A DNA stretch of 64,000 nucleotides from an uncultured delta proteobacterium (GCA_903843965.1 CAIMRY010000030.1:1-64000), one strand, 5' to 3'. Shown: positions 35,261-48,790, numbered from the stretch's first letter. Program-made: numbers and translations. The notes: generated by a model not told the origin, from the letters alone.

Positions 35261-35812
35261 TTAGAGGATCACGTCCAGGAACACGGCCGGTGCGCCGTCC
35301 AGGCCGCGCAGGGCGTGCGGGCTCTGGGAGTCGAAGTACAGGCTGTCGCCGGGGTTGAGCTCCAGCACCTCCTCGCCCAGGCGCAGCTCCAGGCGGCCCT
35401 GCAGCACATGGACGAACTCCTGGCCGGAGTGCGACACCTGGGTCATGTCCGCAGGCTCCTTGGGCGGCACGGTGATCAGGAAGGGCTCCATCTTCCGACC
35501 GGAAAAGCGGTAGGCCAGGGACTTGTAGTCGTAGTCCTTGCGGCGCTCCACGCTGAGGCCCTCGCCCTTGCGCACCAGGGAATAGCCCGTGAGGTGCGGC
35601 TCGATGCCGCTGATCAAAACGGTCAGGTCCACGTGGCAGCAGTGGGCGACCTTCATCAGAAAGCCCACGGGTATCTCCACGCTGCCGGACTCGTAGCTGC
35701 GGACCAGGGCCGCGTCCACGCCGACCTTTGCGGCCAGCTCCTCCACGGTCAGGTCGAGCGCGTCGCGCAGGCCGCGCAGGCGCGGGGCGATGTCCTTGTA
35801 AGCCTGTTCCAT
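35261..35812 (-). CDS. XRE-cupin transcriptional regulator
   Basis: A 183-residue protein with an N-terminal helix-turn-helix (LTVEELAAKVGVDAALVRSYESGS, in two pieces about 19-42) and a C-terminal cupin_2 barrel (about 110-180) with HSGQEFVHVLQGRLEL, LNPGDSLYFDSQSPHAL. Such regulators bind small ligands in the cupin. It sits 13 bp after one ligase and 22 bp before another, so it probably responds to an acid or CoA ester handled by them. Confidence 0.87.
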   Translation of the reverse strand: MEQAYKDIAPRLRGLRDALDLTVEELAAKVGVDAALVRSYESGSVEIPVGFLMKVAHCCHVDLTVLISGIEPHLTGYSLVRKGEGLSVERRKDYDYKSLAYRFSGRKMEPFLITVPPKEPADMTQVSHSGQEFVHVLQGRLELRLGEEVLELNPGDSLYFDSQSPHALRGLDGAPAVFLDVIL

Positions 35813-35825
35813 GTTGCGTTCTCCT

Positions 35826-37496
35826 TTAAGCCTTGGGGGCTTCCTGCATGGCCTGGGGGAAAAGCTGGGCCGCCAGCTCGCGCAGCTTGAACTTCTGGAT
35901 CTTGCCGCTGGCGGTCATGGGGTAGGAATCCACAAAAGCGATGTACTTCGGAATCTTGTAGCGCGATATCTGGCCCCGGCAGAAGTCCTGCACATCCTCG
36001 GGCTCCATGCCCACATCGGGCTTGAGGATGATGAAGGCGCCGACCTCCTCGCCGTACTTGCGGCTGGGCACGCCCGCCACCTGCACGTCCATGATGCCGC
36101 CCATGCGGTAGAGGAACTCCTCGATCTCGCGCGGGTACACGTTCTCCCCGCCGCGGATGATCATGTCCTTGAGCCTGCCGGTGACGGCCACGTAGCCGTC
36201 CTGGTCCATGGTGCCCAGGTCGCCGGAGTGCAGCCAGCCGTCCATGTCGATGGCCGCGGCCGTGCCCTCGGGGTTGTTGTAGTAGCCCTTCATGACGTTG
36301 TAGCCCCGGCAGCAGATCTCGCCGATGACGCCGCGCGGGCACTCCTGGTTGGTCTCGGGATCGATGATGCGCACCTCGATCTCGGGCATCTCGCGGCCCA
36401 CGGTTTCGGTCATCTGCTTCAGCGAATCGCCCACGCGGGTCTGGGTCATCACCGGGGAGCCCTCGGTCAGGCCGTAGCAGATGGTGATCTCGCGCATGTG
36501 CATCTCGTCGATGGCGCGCTTCATGAACTCGATGGGGCAGGGCGACCCGGCCATGATGCCGGTGCGCAGGGTCGAGAGGTCGAAACGCGAAAAGAGCTTG
36601 TGCTCCAGCATGGCGATGAACATGGTCGGCACGCCGTACACGGCCGTGCACTTCTCCACCTCCACGCTGGTCAGGGCCAGCACCGGCTCGAAGTTCTCCA
36701 GGATGACCATGGCCGTGCCGTGGCTGACGGCGGCCAGAACGCCCAGCACGCAGCCGAAGCAGTGGAACAGCGGCACGGTCAGGCAGAGCCGGTCGAGTTC
36801 GGTGAAGCGCTGGTTCTCGCCGATCCAGTAGCCGTTGTTGCCGATGTTGTAGTGGGTCAGCTGCACGCCCTTGGGAAAGCCGGTGGTGCCGCTGGTGTAC
36901 TGCATGTTCACCACGTCGTGCGGGGACAGGCTTTGCTGGCGCGCCTCATACTCTTCGGGCGTGGTCATGACGGACAGCGCCTGGATCTCGGGCAGGGTGT
37001 ACATGCCGCGGTGCTTCTCCGCGCCGAGGAAGAGCACGCGCTTCAAATGCGGGAAGTTCGCGGTCTTGAGCCGGCCGCGCTCGCTGGTCTTGAGCTCGGG
37101 CACGAGGTCGTAGACCGTGGCCACGTAGTCGATGTCGCGGAAGCCGTCCATGATGAAGATGTTTTCGCACTCGGACTGCCCCAGCAGGTATTCCAGCTCC
37201 GCGCGGCGGTAGTGGGTGTTCACGGTCAAGAGCACCGCGCCGATGCGCGCGGTGGCGAACTGCAGCACCACCCAGTAGGGCACGTTGTTGGCCCACAGGG
37301 CCACCTTCTCCCCGCGCTGCACGCCCAGGGCCATGAGGCCCATGGCCACCTCGTCCACCAGGTCTGAAAACTGCCGCCAGGACAGGCGTAAGGAACGGTC
37401 CACGTAGACCACGGCGTCGCGGTTGGGCCACTGGTCCACGGTTTCGGCCAGCATCTGGCCCAGGGTGATCTCGCGTAAGGCTGTGTCGCGCCCCAT
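35826..37496 (-). CDS. AMP-forming acyl-CoA synthetase, FadD-like
   Basis: A 556-residue ligase with MQYTSGTTGFPKGVQLTHYN (near 192), CYGLTEGSPV, GDLGTMDQDGYVAVTGRLKD, RGGENVYPREIEEFLYR and the Lys in MTASGKIQKFKLRE. The RGGENVYPREIEE hinge and overall order are those of medium- and long-chain fatty acyl-CoA ligases. It starts 3 bp after the first XRE-cupin gene and so is co-expressed with it. Substrate not determinable; distinct from the other ligase in the operon. Confidence 0.88.
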   Translation of the reverse strand: MGRDTALREITLGQMLAETVDQWPNRDAVVYVDRSLRLSWRQFSDLVDEVAMGLMALGVQRGEKVALWANNVPYWVVLQFATARIGAVLLTVNTHYRRAELEYLLGQSECENIFIMDGFRDIDYVATVYDLVPELKTSERGRLKTANFPHLKRVLFLGAEKHRGMYTLPEIQALSVMTTPEEYEARQQSLSPHDVVNMQYTSGTTGFPKGVQLTHYNIGNNGYWIGENQRFTELDRLCLTVPLFHCFGCVLGVLAAVSHGTAMVILENFEPVLALTSVEVEKCTAVYGVPTMFIAMLEHKLFSRFDLSTLRTGIMAGSPCPIEFMKRAIDEMHMREITICYGLTEGSPVMTQTRVGDSLKQMTETVGREMPEIEVRIIDPETNQECPRGVIGEICCRGYNVMKGYYNNPEGTAAAIDMDGWLHSGDLGTMDQDGYVAVTGRLKDMIIRGGENVYPREIEEFLYRMGGIMDVQVAGVPSRKYGEEVGAFIILKPDVGMEPEDVQDFCRGQISRYKIPKYIAFVDSYPMTASGKIQKFKLRELAAQLFPQAMQEAPKA

Positions 37497-37499
37497 GGC

Positions 37500-38063
37500 C
37501 TACTCCGGGAAGTAGAGCACGGCGTAGATGGACGCCGGCCCGCCCGTGGCCGAGACATTGTGCGGCACCACGGAGTTGAAATAGATGCTGTCGCCGGGGC
37601 CGAGGATGCTCGTCTCCCGCCCGAAAACCAGCTTGAGCTGGCCGCTGACCACCACGATGAACTCCTCGCCCTCGTGGGAGGACAGGGTCTGGTCCTCCTC
37701 GGGCTCGGGCAGCATCTCGATGAAGAAGGGCTCCATGTGCCGGTCGGTCTTGCCCCGGCCCAGGGAGTGGTACGTGTGGCTGGCGGGCGTGTCGCCGTGC
37801 TGGTGCATGGCCAGCTCCTGGGAGCGCTCGTCCAGGCGCACGATGAGCGGGTCGCGGCTCACCTGGTCGTCCAGGAAGGTGCCCAGGCGCAGGCCCAGGG
37901 CGCGGGCGATCTTGAGCAGCGGCCCCAGGGAGGGGTAGCGGTCCTCGGTCTCCACCGCGTTCAGGAAGGTCTCGTCCAGGCCCGTGCGCTCAGAGAGATC
38001 GGCCAGGCTCAAATTCTGCTTTTCGCGAAAGGCGCGTATGCGCTCACCCACCCTCTTGTCCAT
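37500..38063 (-). CDS. XRE-cupin transcriptional regulator, first gene of the ligase operon
   Basis: A 187-residue paralog-like regulator: helix-turn-helix NLSLADLSERTGLDETFLNA (about 17-36) and a C-terminal cupin with HEGEEFIVVVSGQLKLVFG and LGPGDSIYFNSVVPHNVSA. The AGGTGGCAGC before ATG 38063 is its ribosome site. It heads the operon regulator, ligase, regulator, ligase, and likely controls it from the 269-bp divergent region shared with the TPR gene. Similarity to the second XRE-cupin gene suggests the two-gene module was duplicated. Confidence 0.87.
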   Translation of the reverse strand: MDKRVGERIRAFREKQNLSLADLSERTGLDETFLNAVETEDRYPSLGPLLKIARALGLRLGTFLDDQVSRDPLIVRLDERSQELAMHQHGDTPASHTYHSLGRGKTDRHMEPFFIEMLPEPEEDQTLSSHEGEEFIVVVSGQLKLVFGRETSILGPGDSIYFNSVVPHNVSATGGPASIYAVLYFPE

Positions 38064-38332
38064 GCTGCCACCTCAATCCTGCGCTGACGTTCACTATTTG
38101 CACGCATGCGGCACAGGTCCGACGCCCGGACCAGAGCCACAGTCCCCACAATGCGCTCCGCCTTACCTGAAACCCCCGTTTTTGTCGACCACTGCGAAGT
38201 GTTTACTCACTTTTTCAGGGCTCCTTTTCCGCCCCCCGAGTCACCGCCGCGCAGCTTGCCAGTCCTCGGCCATGGGTGCTATGCTTTTTCGGCATACGTC
38301 TTCCGGCACCTGCAACCGACCGAGCCCGCACC

Positions 38333-39106
38333 ATGGACACCAAACACAAACAGGAACAGCACGCCACGGTGCACCGCCCAGAGGGCGGCAGGCTGATCAA
38401 GGGCCTGTTCTCCACCCAGACCGTGGAGAAAGTCGGCACCGGAACCACCCAGCGCAAGACCATCAGCAAGATGTTCTGGTTCTGCACGCAGACCGAGCCG
38501 GACGCGGTCCAGGTCCAGGCCCTGAACAAGAACATGGTCCCCTCCGGCGCCATCACGGCCGTGCCTCTGGACGATTTTCTGGCCAGGTACAACCCAGAGC
38601 CGGAGATGTACCTGAAGAGCGTGTACCCGAAGATGCAGGAGCTTTCTTCCACGGTGCAGCGCGCAGAGGAGCAGCGCCAGCGCGGGGCGCTGTACAGCGC
38701 CCAGTTCGAGTACGAGAACGCGCTGACCGTGGACGAGGAGAACGTGCGCGCCAACTTCGGCCTGGGACTGACCTACGTGGAGCGCGGCGAAACCGTGAAG
38801 GCCAAGGACATCCTGGGCCGCATCGTGGGGCTGGACGCGGCCTTTGCGCCGGAACACAAGCATTTGTTCAACGAGTTCGGCATCAGCCTGCGCAAAAGCC
38901 GCATGGTGGACCAGTCCATCGAGTACTACTCCCGCGCCCTGACCATGACCGAGACCGACGAGAACCTGCACTACAACGCAGCACGCGCCTATTACGACAA
39001 GGGCGACCTGGCCAAGTGCCGCGAGCACCTGCAGCAGGCCCTGGCCATCAATCCCAAGCACGAAGAAGTGCTCAAGTTCATCGAGTTTCTGAACAAGAAG
39101 AAGTAG
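38333..39106 (+). CDS. Tetratricopeptide repeat protein
   Basis: A 257-residue cytoplasmic protein. The N-terminal 100 residues are without known fold (FSTQTVEKVGTGTTQRKTIS). From about 110 three to four TPR units follow: RGALYSAQFEYENALTVDEE, ANFGLGLTYVERGETVKAKD, FGISLRKSRMVDQSIEYYSR and NAARAYYDKGDLAKCREHLQ. The start at 38333 is favoured because the earlier in-frame region is non-coding in character. It is followed 11 bp later by the FetA-like gene. A scaffolding role is likely; partner unknown. Confidence 0.82.
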   Translation: MDTKHKQEQHATVHRPEGGRLIKGLFSTQTVEKVGTGTTQRKTISKMFWFCTQTEPDAVQVQALNKNMVPSGAITAVPLDDFLARYNPEPEMYLKSVYPKMQELSSTVQRAEEQRQRGALYSAQFEYENALTVDEENVRANFGLGLTYVERGETVKAKDILGRIVGLDAAFAPEHKHLFNEFGISLRKSRMVDQSIEYYSRALTMTETDENLHYNAARAYYDKGDLAKCREHLQQALAINPKHEEVLKFIEFLNKKK

Positions 39107-39117
39107 GCCGCGCCGCC

Positions 39118-39810
39118 ATGTCCCACCTGGCCCTGGCCCGCGTCGGCTTCGCCCATCCCAAAGCCCCCGGAACCTCCGGCGCTGGCCGCGCCATCCTGGA
39201 CCAGGCGGACCTGGACGTGCCGCGCGGGGCCTTTGTGCTGCTCACCGGCCCCTCTGGCGCGGGCAAAAGCACCCTGCTGCGGCTCTTCTGCCGCCTGGAG
39301 GAGCCGCAAACCGGCCAGGTGCTGCTGGACGGCCAGGACGTGGCCGCCCTGGCCCCGGCCCAGTTGCGCCGTCGGGTGAGCTACCTCCAGCAGACCCCCA
39401 CCGTGATCCCCGGCAGCGTGCGCGCAAACCTTCTTTTGCCCTTCTCCTTCAAGGCCGCGCACGGCCAGACCCCGCCGGACGACACGGCCCTGGCCACCCT
39501 GCTGGACAGCCTGGCGGCGGGCGACATCCCGCTCTCCCAGGAGGCTTCCACCCTCTCCGTGGGCCAGCGCCAGCGCCTGTGCCTGGCCCGGGCGCTCCTG
39601 ACCCGGCCCGAGGTGCTGCTGCTGGACGAACCCACCAGCGCGCTGGACCCGGAAAGCGCCCAGGCCGTGCTCAGGGCGGCGGAGTCCTTCTGCCTGGACC
39701 AGGGCGGCACGGTCATCCTGGTCAGCCACGCCGAGTTCGCGCCCGCACGGGTCACGCCCGCGCCCTATGTACTCTGCGGCGGAACGCTTTGCCGCGCGGG
39801 GGCCGCATGA
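39118..39810 (+). CDS. ABC exporter ATPase, FetA (YbbL) type
   Basis: A 230-residue ATPase with Walker A GPSGAGKST (near 43), signature LSVGQRQRLCLARAL and Walker B VLLLDEPTSALDP, plus a Q-loop in SYLQQTPTVIPGSVRANL. The TPTVIPGSV wording and the partner gene are typical of FetA, which in E. coli forms the FetAB iron-efflux pump. It overlaps the permease by four bases (ATGA at 39807). Metal specificity here is inferred from the family. Confidence 0.85.
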   Translation: MSHLALARVGFAHPKAPGTSGAGRAILDQADLDVPRGAFVLLTGPSGAGKSTLLRLFCRLEEPQTGQVLLDGQDVAALAPAQLRRRVSYLQQTPTVIPGSVRANLLLPFSFKAAHGQTPPDDTALATLLDSLAAGDIPLSQEASTLSVGQRQRLCLARALLTRPEVLLLDEPTSALDPESAQAVLRAAESFCLDQGGTVILVSHAEFAPARVTPAPYVLCGGTLCRAGAA

Positions 39811-40589
39811 CCGCTGGCGTCCTCGACATCAGCCTCTGGCGGCTGTGCCTGGCCCTGGTCTTCTCGCTGCTGGCCGGGGGCTGCTCCCTTGCGCTCAAGC
39901 TGGGCCTGGGGCGCGACATCGCCATCGGCACGGTGCGCACCTTTGCCCAGCTCTTCCTCATGGGCTGGGTGCTGGGCCTGGTCTTTGCCGTGGATTCGCC
40001 CTGGCTGGTGCTGGCGCTGTTCCTGGTCATGGCCGGGGCTGCGGCGCACACGGCGCGCGGGCGCATACACGAGAAGGCCGTGGGCTTCGCCTGGCCCATG
40101 TATGCCTCCATGGCCTGCGTGTACCTCGTGGTCACCATCACGGTCACCGGGGCCATCGTCCACGCCGAGCCCTGGTGGAAGCCGCAGTACTTCCTGCCCA
40201 TCGGCGGCATGGTCTTGGGCAATTCCATGAACTCCGTGGCCGTGGCCCTGGACCGGCTCTTCTCCGACCTGCGGGCCCGCGCCGCCGTGGTGGAGATGCA
40301 GCTCTGCCTCGGGGCCGACGCGGCCGAGGCCAGCGCCGACGTGGTGCGCACGGCCATCCGCGCGGGCATGATCCCGTCCATCAACTCCATGATGGCCGTG
40401 GGCCTGGTCTCCATCCCCGGCATGATGACCGGCCAGATCCTGGGCGGCAGCGACCCTTCCCAGGCCATCCGCTACCAGATCGTGGTCATGCTCATGATCG
40501 TGGGCGCAACGGCTCTGGGCAGCACGGTGCTGACCCTGGTCATCCGCCGCCGCTGCTTCGCCCCGGGCGACCGCCCGCTGCTGCGCTGA
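39807..40589 (+). CDS. ABC exporter permease, FetB (YbbM) type
   Basis: A 260-residue inner-membrane protein of the UPF0014/FetB family with about seven hydrophobic helices. Family signatures are seen in RTFAQLFLMGWVLGLVF, QYFLPIGGMVLGNSMNSVAV, ALDRLFSDL, and AIRAGMIPSINSMMAVGLVS leading to GMMTGQILGGSDPxxAIRYQ. Coupled to the ATPase gene, it should form a FetAB-like exporter for iron or another metal. Confidence 0.9.
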   Translation: MTAGVLDISLWRLCLALVFSLLAGGCSLALKLGLGRDIAIGTVRTFAQLFLMGWVLGLVFAVDSPWLVLALFLVMAGAAAHTARGRIHEKAVGFAWPMYASMACVYLVVTITVTGAIVHAEPWWKPQYFLPIGGMVLGNSMNSVAVALDRLFSDLRARAAVVEMQLCLGADAAEASADVVRTAIRAGMIPSINSMMAVGLVSIPGMMTGQILGGSDPSQAIRYQIVVMLMIVGATALGSTVLTLVIRRRCFAPGDRPLLR

Positions 40590-40704
40590 CAGCTCCTTTC
40601 CGTGGCCGTCTATGGCGCATCGGTTTATCCGTTGCGTTCGGCTTGCGCTGCGGATAGACTTCGCTTCAGCATCGGCGATGAGCGCCCTTGCCCAAGGAGT
40701 CTCC

Positions 40705-42147
40705 ATGGTTCTGGACCGCCACCACATGCTCAGCCTGCACAACGTGCTTGAGGGGCTCCGGCTTGGCCTGTGCGACTTCTCCGGCCCCTCGCGCGTGGCG
40801 CTCATCTATGCCCAGGACCCCGGCGACCCCCTGCGCGTGGTCGACCCCCAGGGACTGCTGGCCGGGCACGAGCCCAGGCTGCGCGAATACTACCTGGACT
40901 CCGACGAGTGGCGCCAGGGCCTGCCCGACCCGGCCCACGTGACCTTCTTCGACCAGGCCAGGTCCAAGCGCGTCGGCCTTGCGGGCATTGTCAGCCTGGG
41001 CGGGCGCTCGCCAGGGGTGAGCTACCAGATGTGGTTCACCGACCGGCACGTGAACCTGTGCTCGCCCGGGCCCACGCGGCGCTGGCTGGAGCTGGCGCTT
41101 TTGCAGTTCTCGCACAACCTGGCGGCGCGCGACCTCTTCGCGCTCGACTCCGCCGCGCTCATGCTCCAGGAAATGGCCCCCCACGCGGTGCACGACTACA
41201 TCATGGACGAGCGCTCGCACAACCACGGGCCAGACACGCGGCTGCGCGTGTACAACATCCTCGGGGCCATCATGCAGATCAGCAAGACCCCGGAGGAAGG
41301 GGCCTGGGCGCGCGGGCACCTGGCCTTTGTGGAGCCCGCGCGGCTGCCGCGCCTGCACTATCTGATGCGCTTCCCCAAGGCCGAGCGCCCGCGCCTGGAC
41401 AACAGCAAGCACGTGCGCAAGATGCTTCAGTCCGTGGAGCGCAGCAGGCGGCTGCTCGTGTCCGACGGCGAGCACATCATCGGCATCGCCGCGGGCGAGC
41501 TGCCGCCCTCCAGCCTGTGCGCCCTGTTCAACGGCCGCCACGGCATGCTCTTCATGGACGACAAGCTGGTGTGCAGCTTTTCCGACGGCGCCTTCCAGTC
41601 CACCAACCGCAAGCCCAGCCTGGTGAACCTGGAGGAGGCCCTGCTGGAGTGGCCGCTGGACACGGACCAGCGCGACGCCCTGTTCGGCTCGGTGTCGCGC
41701 ATCGTGGCCTTTGCCGGTGAGCAGAAATACGGTTGCTCGCTCATCGTGGACCCGTACACCCCGCTCTTGCCGGTTTCCGGCCACACCCTGGAGACCCCGC
41801 TGCCCCTGGAAATCGACGAGCACCTGACCCTGGCCGCAGCCCTGGCCAAGGTCGACGGCGCGCTGCACCTCTCGGCCACCAGCAACCAGCTCTGCGGCTT
41901 CGCCTGCCTCATGGACGGGCCCTGCTTCCCCGGCGAGGACCGCTCGCGCGGGGCGCGCTACAACTCGGCCCTGCGCTTCACGTACTCCCACCCGGAGCTC
42001 ATTGTGGTGGTGGTCTCTTCCGACCGTCCTGTCTCGGTGATGCAGAAGGGCGCGGACATCTCGCGGCCGCCGGTGTGGCCGGCGGTGCCCAGCCTGCTGC
42101 GCCCGCCAGCGACCCTGGCGCACTGGCTGGACACCGGCCAGAGCTGA
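40705..42147 (+). CDS. Protein with a divergent diadenylate-cyclase-like (DisA_N) C-terminal domain
   Basis: A 480-residue protein. ATG at 40705 follows AAGGAG with 6-base spacing; an upstream frame from 40612 lacks a site. Residues 1 to about 340 match nothing I know. The C-terminal part carries KVDGALHLSATSNQLCGFAC (near 382) and, 30 residues on, RSRGARYNSALRFTYSHPEL leading to IVVVVSSDRPVSVMQKG. Diadenylate cyclases have DGA and GTRHR motifs in this order and spacing; here RHR is RYN. Cyclic di-AMP synthesis is therefore possible but the altered motif leaves it open. No membrane segment. Confidence 0.6.
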   Translation: MVLDRHHMLSLHNVLEGLRLGLCDFSGPSRVALIYAQDPGDPLRVVDPQGLLAGHEPRLREYYLDSDEWRQGLPDPAHVTFFDQARSKRVGLAGIVSLGGRSPGVSYQMWFTDRHVNLCSPGPTRRWLELALLQFSHNLAARDLFALDSAALMLQEMAPHAVHDYIMDERSHNHGPDTRLRVYNILGAIMQISKTPEEGAWARGHLAFVEPARLPRLHYLMRFPKAERPRLDNSKHVRKMLQSVERSRRLLVSDGEHIIGIAAGELPPSSLCALFNGRHGMLFMDDKLVCSFSDGAFQSTNRKPSLVNLEEALLEWPLDTDQRDALFGSVSRIVAFAGEQKYGCSLIVDPYTPLLPVSGHTLETPLPLEIDEHLTLAAALAKVDGALHLSATSNQLCGFACLMDGPCFPGEDRSRGARYNSALRFTYSHPELIVVVVSSDRPVSVMQKGADISRPPVWPAVPSLLRPPATLAHWLDTGQS

Positions 42148-42203
42148 CCCGGACCGGATTACGGGCCACCGACTGGAACACGCTCGCGGGATCACGCCCG
42201 GAA

Positions 42204-42252
42204 GCTGCGGCCCGATCGCTGCGGCCCGATCGCTGCGGCCCGATCGCTGCGG
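42204..42252. repeat. 14-bp tandem repeat
   Basis: The unit GCTGCGGCCCGATC occurs three times in full (42204-42245) and once in part (42246-42252). It lies between two convergent genes, past the stop at 42147 and before the hybrid-kinase stop at 42303. Each unit contains CGATCG at its junction. Likely prone to copy-number change; no function seen. Confidence 0.85.
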
Positions 42253-42302
42253 TCAGAAAGAAGGGCCGCAAGCCGGGGCGCTCGGCCTCAGCTGGCCGGA
42301 TT

Positions 42303-46718
<4,416 letters not shown>

Positions 46719-46873
46719 GACGGCTGGAAGGCTACTGTATCGTATGTCACAACCGCGTGGCCGTGGCAAGGGAGGCCGGGGGAAGCGCTGCGGGCTGCGG
46801 CAAGGTTGTCGCGGTTGGGGCGGGGCCTTTGGGCCGGGCGCACTGTGGGCTAAAGAGAAGGCCAAAGGGCGAC

Positions 46874-47287
46874 TCAAAGCGGCTGAAGCGACAGCTCCTG
46901 AGCGATGCGCTCCATGATCCGCTCCACGTCCGGCGCCTGGATGGGTTTGACCAGATAGGCGAAGGCGCTGCAACAGCAATAGGCCCGCACGACATCCTGG
47001 GAGTCGCTGGTGGCCGTGGCCATGACGGCCAGGACGCCGCGCGGAATACGGTGCGCGTTGTACAGCTCGAACTCGCGGATGCGCTCCAGGGCGTCCAGCC
47101 CGTTCATCTCCGGCATCATGATGTCCATGAAGATGAGGTCAAAGGGGGCGGACTCCTCCACGGCCAGGCAATAGGCCTGCACGGCCTCCTTGCCGTTGAC
47201 GGCCATGACGCACTGGCCAAACGGCTCCAGGATGGAGCGCAGGTACTTCATGCCGAGAAGGTCGTCCTCAACAATCAGGATGCGCAT
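46874..47287 (-). CDS. Single-domain response regulator
   Basis: A 137-residue receiver: acidic pair in LIVEDDLLGMKYLRSIL (residues 3-7), phospho-acceptor Asp in LIFMDIMMPEMNGLDAL, Lys in YLVKPIQAPDVERIM. No output domain. It stands directly upstream of the hybrid kinase on the same strand, so it is likely in the same operon and phosphorylated by that kinase. An unusual CCCSAFA stretch lies before the conserved Lys. Confidence 0.87.
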   Translation of the reverse strand: MRILIVEDDLLGMKYLRSILEPFGQCVMAVNGKEAVQAYCLAVEESAPFDLIFMDIMMPEMNGLDALERIREFELYNAHRIPRGVLAVMATATSDSQDVVRAYCCCSAFAYLVKPIQAPDVERIMERIAQELSLQPL

Positions 47288-47476
47288 GGCGCCTCTCCGG
47301 GAACAGGGCCGGGTCTAGCCGCCACCCGAAGGCTGCAACGATGCCCTGTTCAGCCCTGGATGCCACAATCCGGGCGGCGGCGCAATCGCTTCCGGGTTGC
47401 CGGGCCTGCTGCGGACGCAGCCGGGGCCAAAGGCCTGCGCGGCCCGGCAGGCCTCATGCCCCGCTCCCGGCAGGCC

Positions 47477-48790
47477 TCACGATCCTCCGATGATCCCGAG
47501 CATGCGGTCGCGGTCGACCATGCCCGCCAGCCGGCCCTCTGCGTCGAGCACCACCAGGCGCTTGCCGCCGGTCTCCAGCATGCGCCGCAGCACGTCGGAA
47601 AGCGGGGTGTCCTGCCGCACGCTGTACACGTCCGGCTCCATGGCCTCGCGCACCAGCGCGCCAAAGGGCTTGGCCTCGCCCTTGCCCGGCGTCAGCAAAT
47701 TGGCCAGGGCCCGCAGCAGGCCCGGCTTTTCGCGCTGGCTGTAGCGTTTGAGCAGTTCGCGGTCGAGCACGATGCCCAGCACCCGGCCCGTTTCATCCAC
47801 CACCACCACGCGGCGCAGGGGCGAGGCCACGAGCTTGTCCAGGGCCTGCTCCAGGGGGGCCTCCGGCCCGACTGTGGGCACCTCGCGCAGCATGACATCG
47901 CCCGCCGTGAGGTTCAGGCCCTGGGGCAGCTGCGGGGGCACAGGCCCGGCGCCCGCCGGGGTCATGTACGCGGCGTCCGCAGGGGCAAAAGACGCGGCAG
48001 GGGTCATGGACGCGGCAGGGGTCATGGACGCGGCGGTGGAGATGGTGCGCAGGATGTCGATGCGGCTGACGATGCCGACCAGGTCGCCCGCGTCGTCCAC
48101 CACGACCAGGCGCTTGAGCTTGCGCGCGGCCATGAGCGCCGCAGCCTCAGGCACGCTGGCCCGGATGTTCACCGTGACCAGCTGGCCGCTCATGACGTCC
48201 AGGGCGGTCTTGCCCTGCACGGTGAGCCTGCGGGCCTCCTCGCCGCGCATCTCGGCCGGCAGCTCCGCATACAGGCTCAGGCGAAAGGCCATGCCCGCGC
48301 GCGCCAGCAGGTCCCCGCCGGTGATCATGCCCACGGCCTTGCCGCCCTCGGCCACGACCACGGACTTGATCCCGCGCGAGAGCAGCAGGTCCAGCACCTG
48401 GGGCAGGGGCGTGGCCGGGGCCACGGTGAACACGTCGTGGGTCATGACATCGCGCACGCGCATGGAGCAGTGGAAGGTGGCCGCCACCGCGTGCCGGGTG
48501 ATGACGCCCTCGCGCACCATCTCTTCCACGAGGGGCAGAAAGGCCTGGATGCGCTCCGGCCTGTCCACGATCTCCACCACCACGGGCAGGTCCTCGGACA
48601 GGCGCAGAATCTTGGCCGTGTGCACCAGGCTGCCCGCGCCAAAGCCCAGCAGCCCCCGCGTGACCGTGGCTCCGGCCAGGCCGCGCCGGTGGGCCTGCTC
48701 CACGATGGCCTCGTACACAAGCTTGCCCTCGGCGTGGTCGCTTTCGCCCACGTAGATGCGCAGAACTTCCGCTTCGGTCCGGATCTTCAT
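47477..48790 (-). CDS. DUF190 protein with four CBS domains
   Basis: A 437-residue cytoplasmic protein. DUF190 occupies about 1-100 (EVLRIYVGESDHAEGKLVYE, GLAGATVTRGLLGFG), then CBS domains near 105-165, 193-250, 297-355 and 380-437, each with a DVM-like start and GI.....DLL/RD end. DUF190 genes are commonly found beside crcB, as here. CBS domains bind adenosine nucleotides, so the protein may sense energy state or c-di-AMP. The linker before CBS3 holds a tandem MTPAAS repeat (18-bp units, 47991-48026). The start at MKIRTEAEV (48790) follows GGGGGAACACC. Confidence 0.85.
   Translation of the reverse strand: MKIRTEAEVLRIYVGESDHAEGKLVYEAIVEQAHRRGLAGATVTRGLLGFGAGSLVHTAKILRLSEDLPVVVEIVDRPERIQAFLPLVEEMVREGVITRHAVAATFHCSMRVRDVMTHDVFTVAPATPLPQVLDLLLSRGIKSVVVAEGGKAVGMITGGDLLARAGMAFRLSLYAELPAEMRGEEARRLTVQGKTALDVMSGQLVTVNIRASVPEAAALMAARKLKRLVVVDDAGDLVGIVSRIDILRTISTAASMTPAASMTPAASFAPADAAYMTPAGAGPVPPQLPQGLNLTAGDVMLREVPTVGPEAPLEQALDKLVASPLRRVVVVDETGRVLGIVLDRELLKRYSQREKPGLLRALANLLTPGKGEAKPFGALVREAMEPDVYSVRQDTPLSDVLRRMLETGGKRLVVLDAEGRLAGMVDRDRMLGIIGGS

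Noticed and set aside
42204-42252. CRISPR-like array
   Set aside because: Units are 14 bp and directly adjacent with no spacers, and no cas genes are near.
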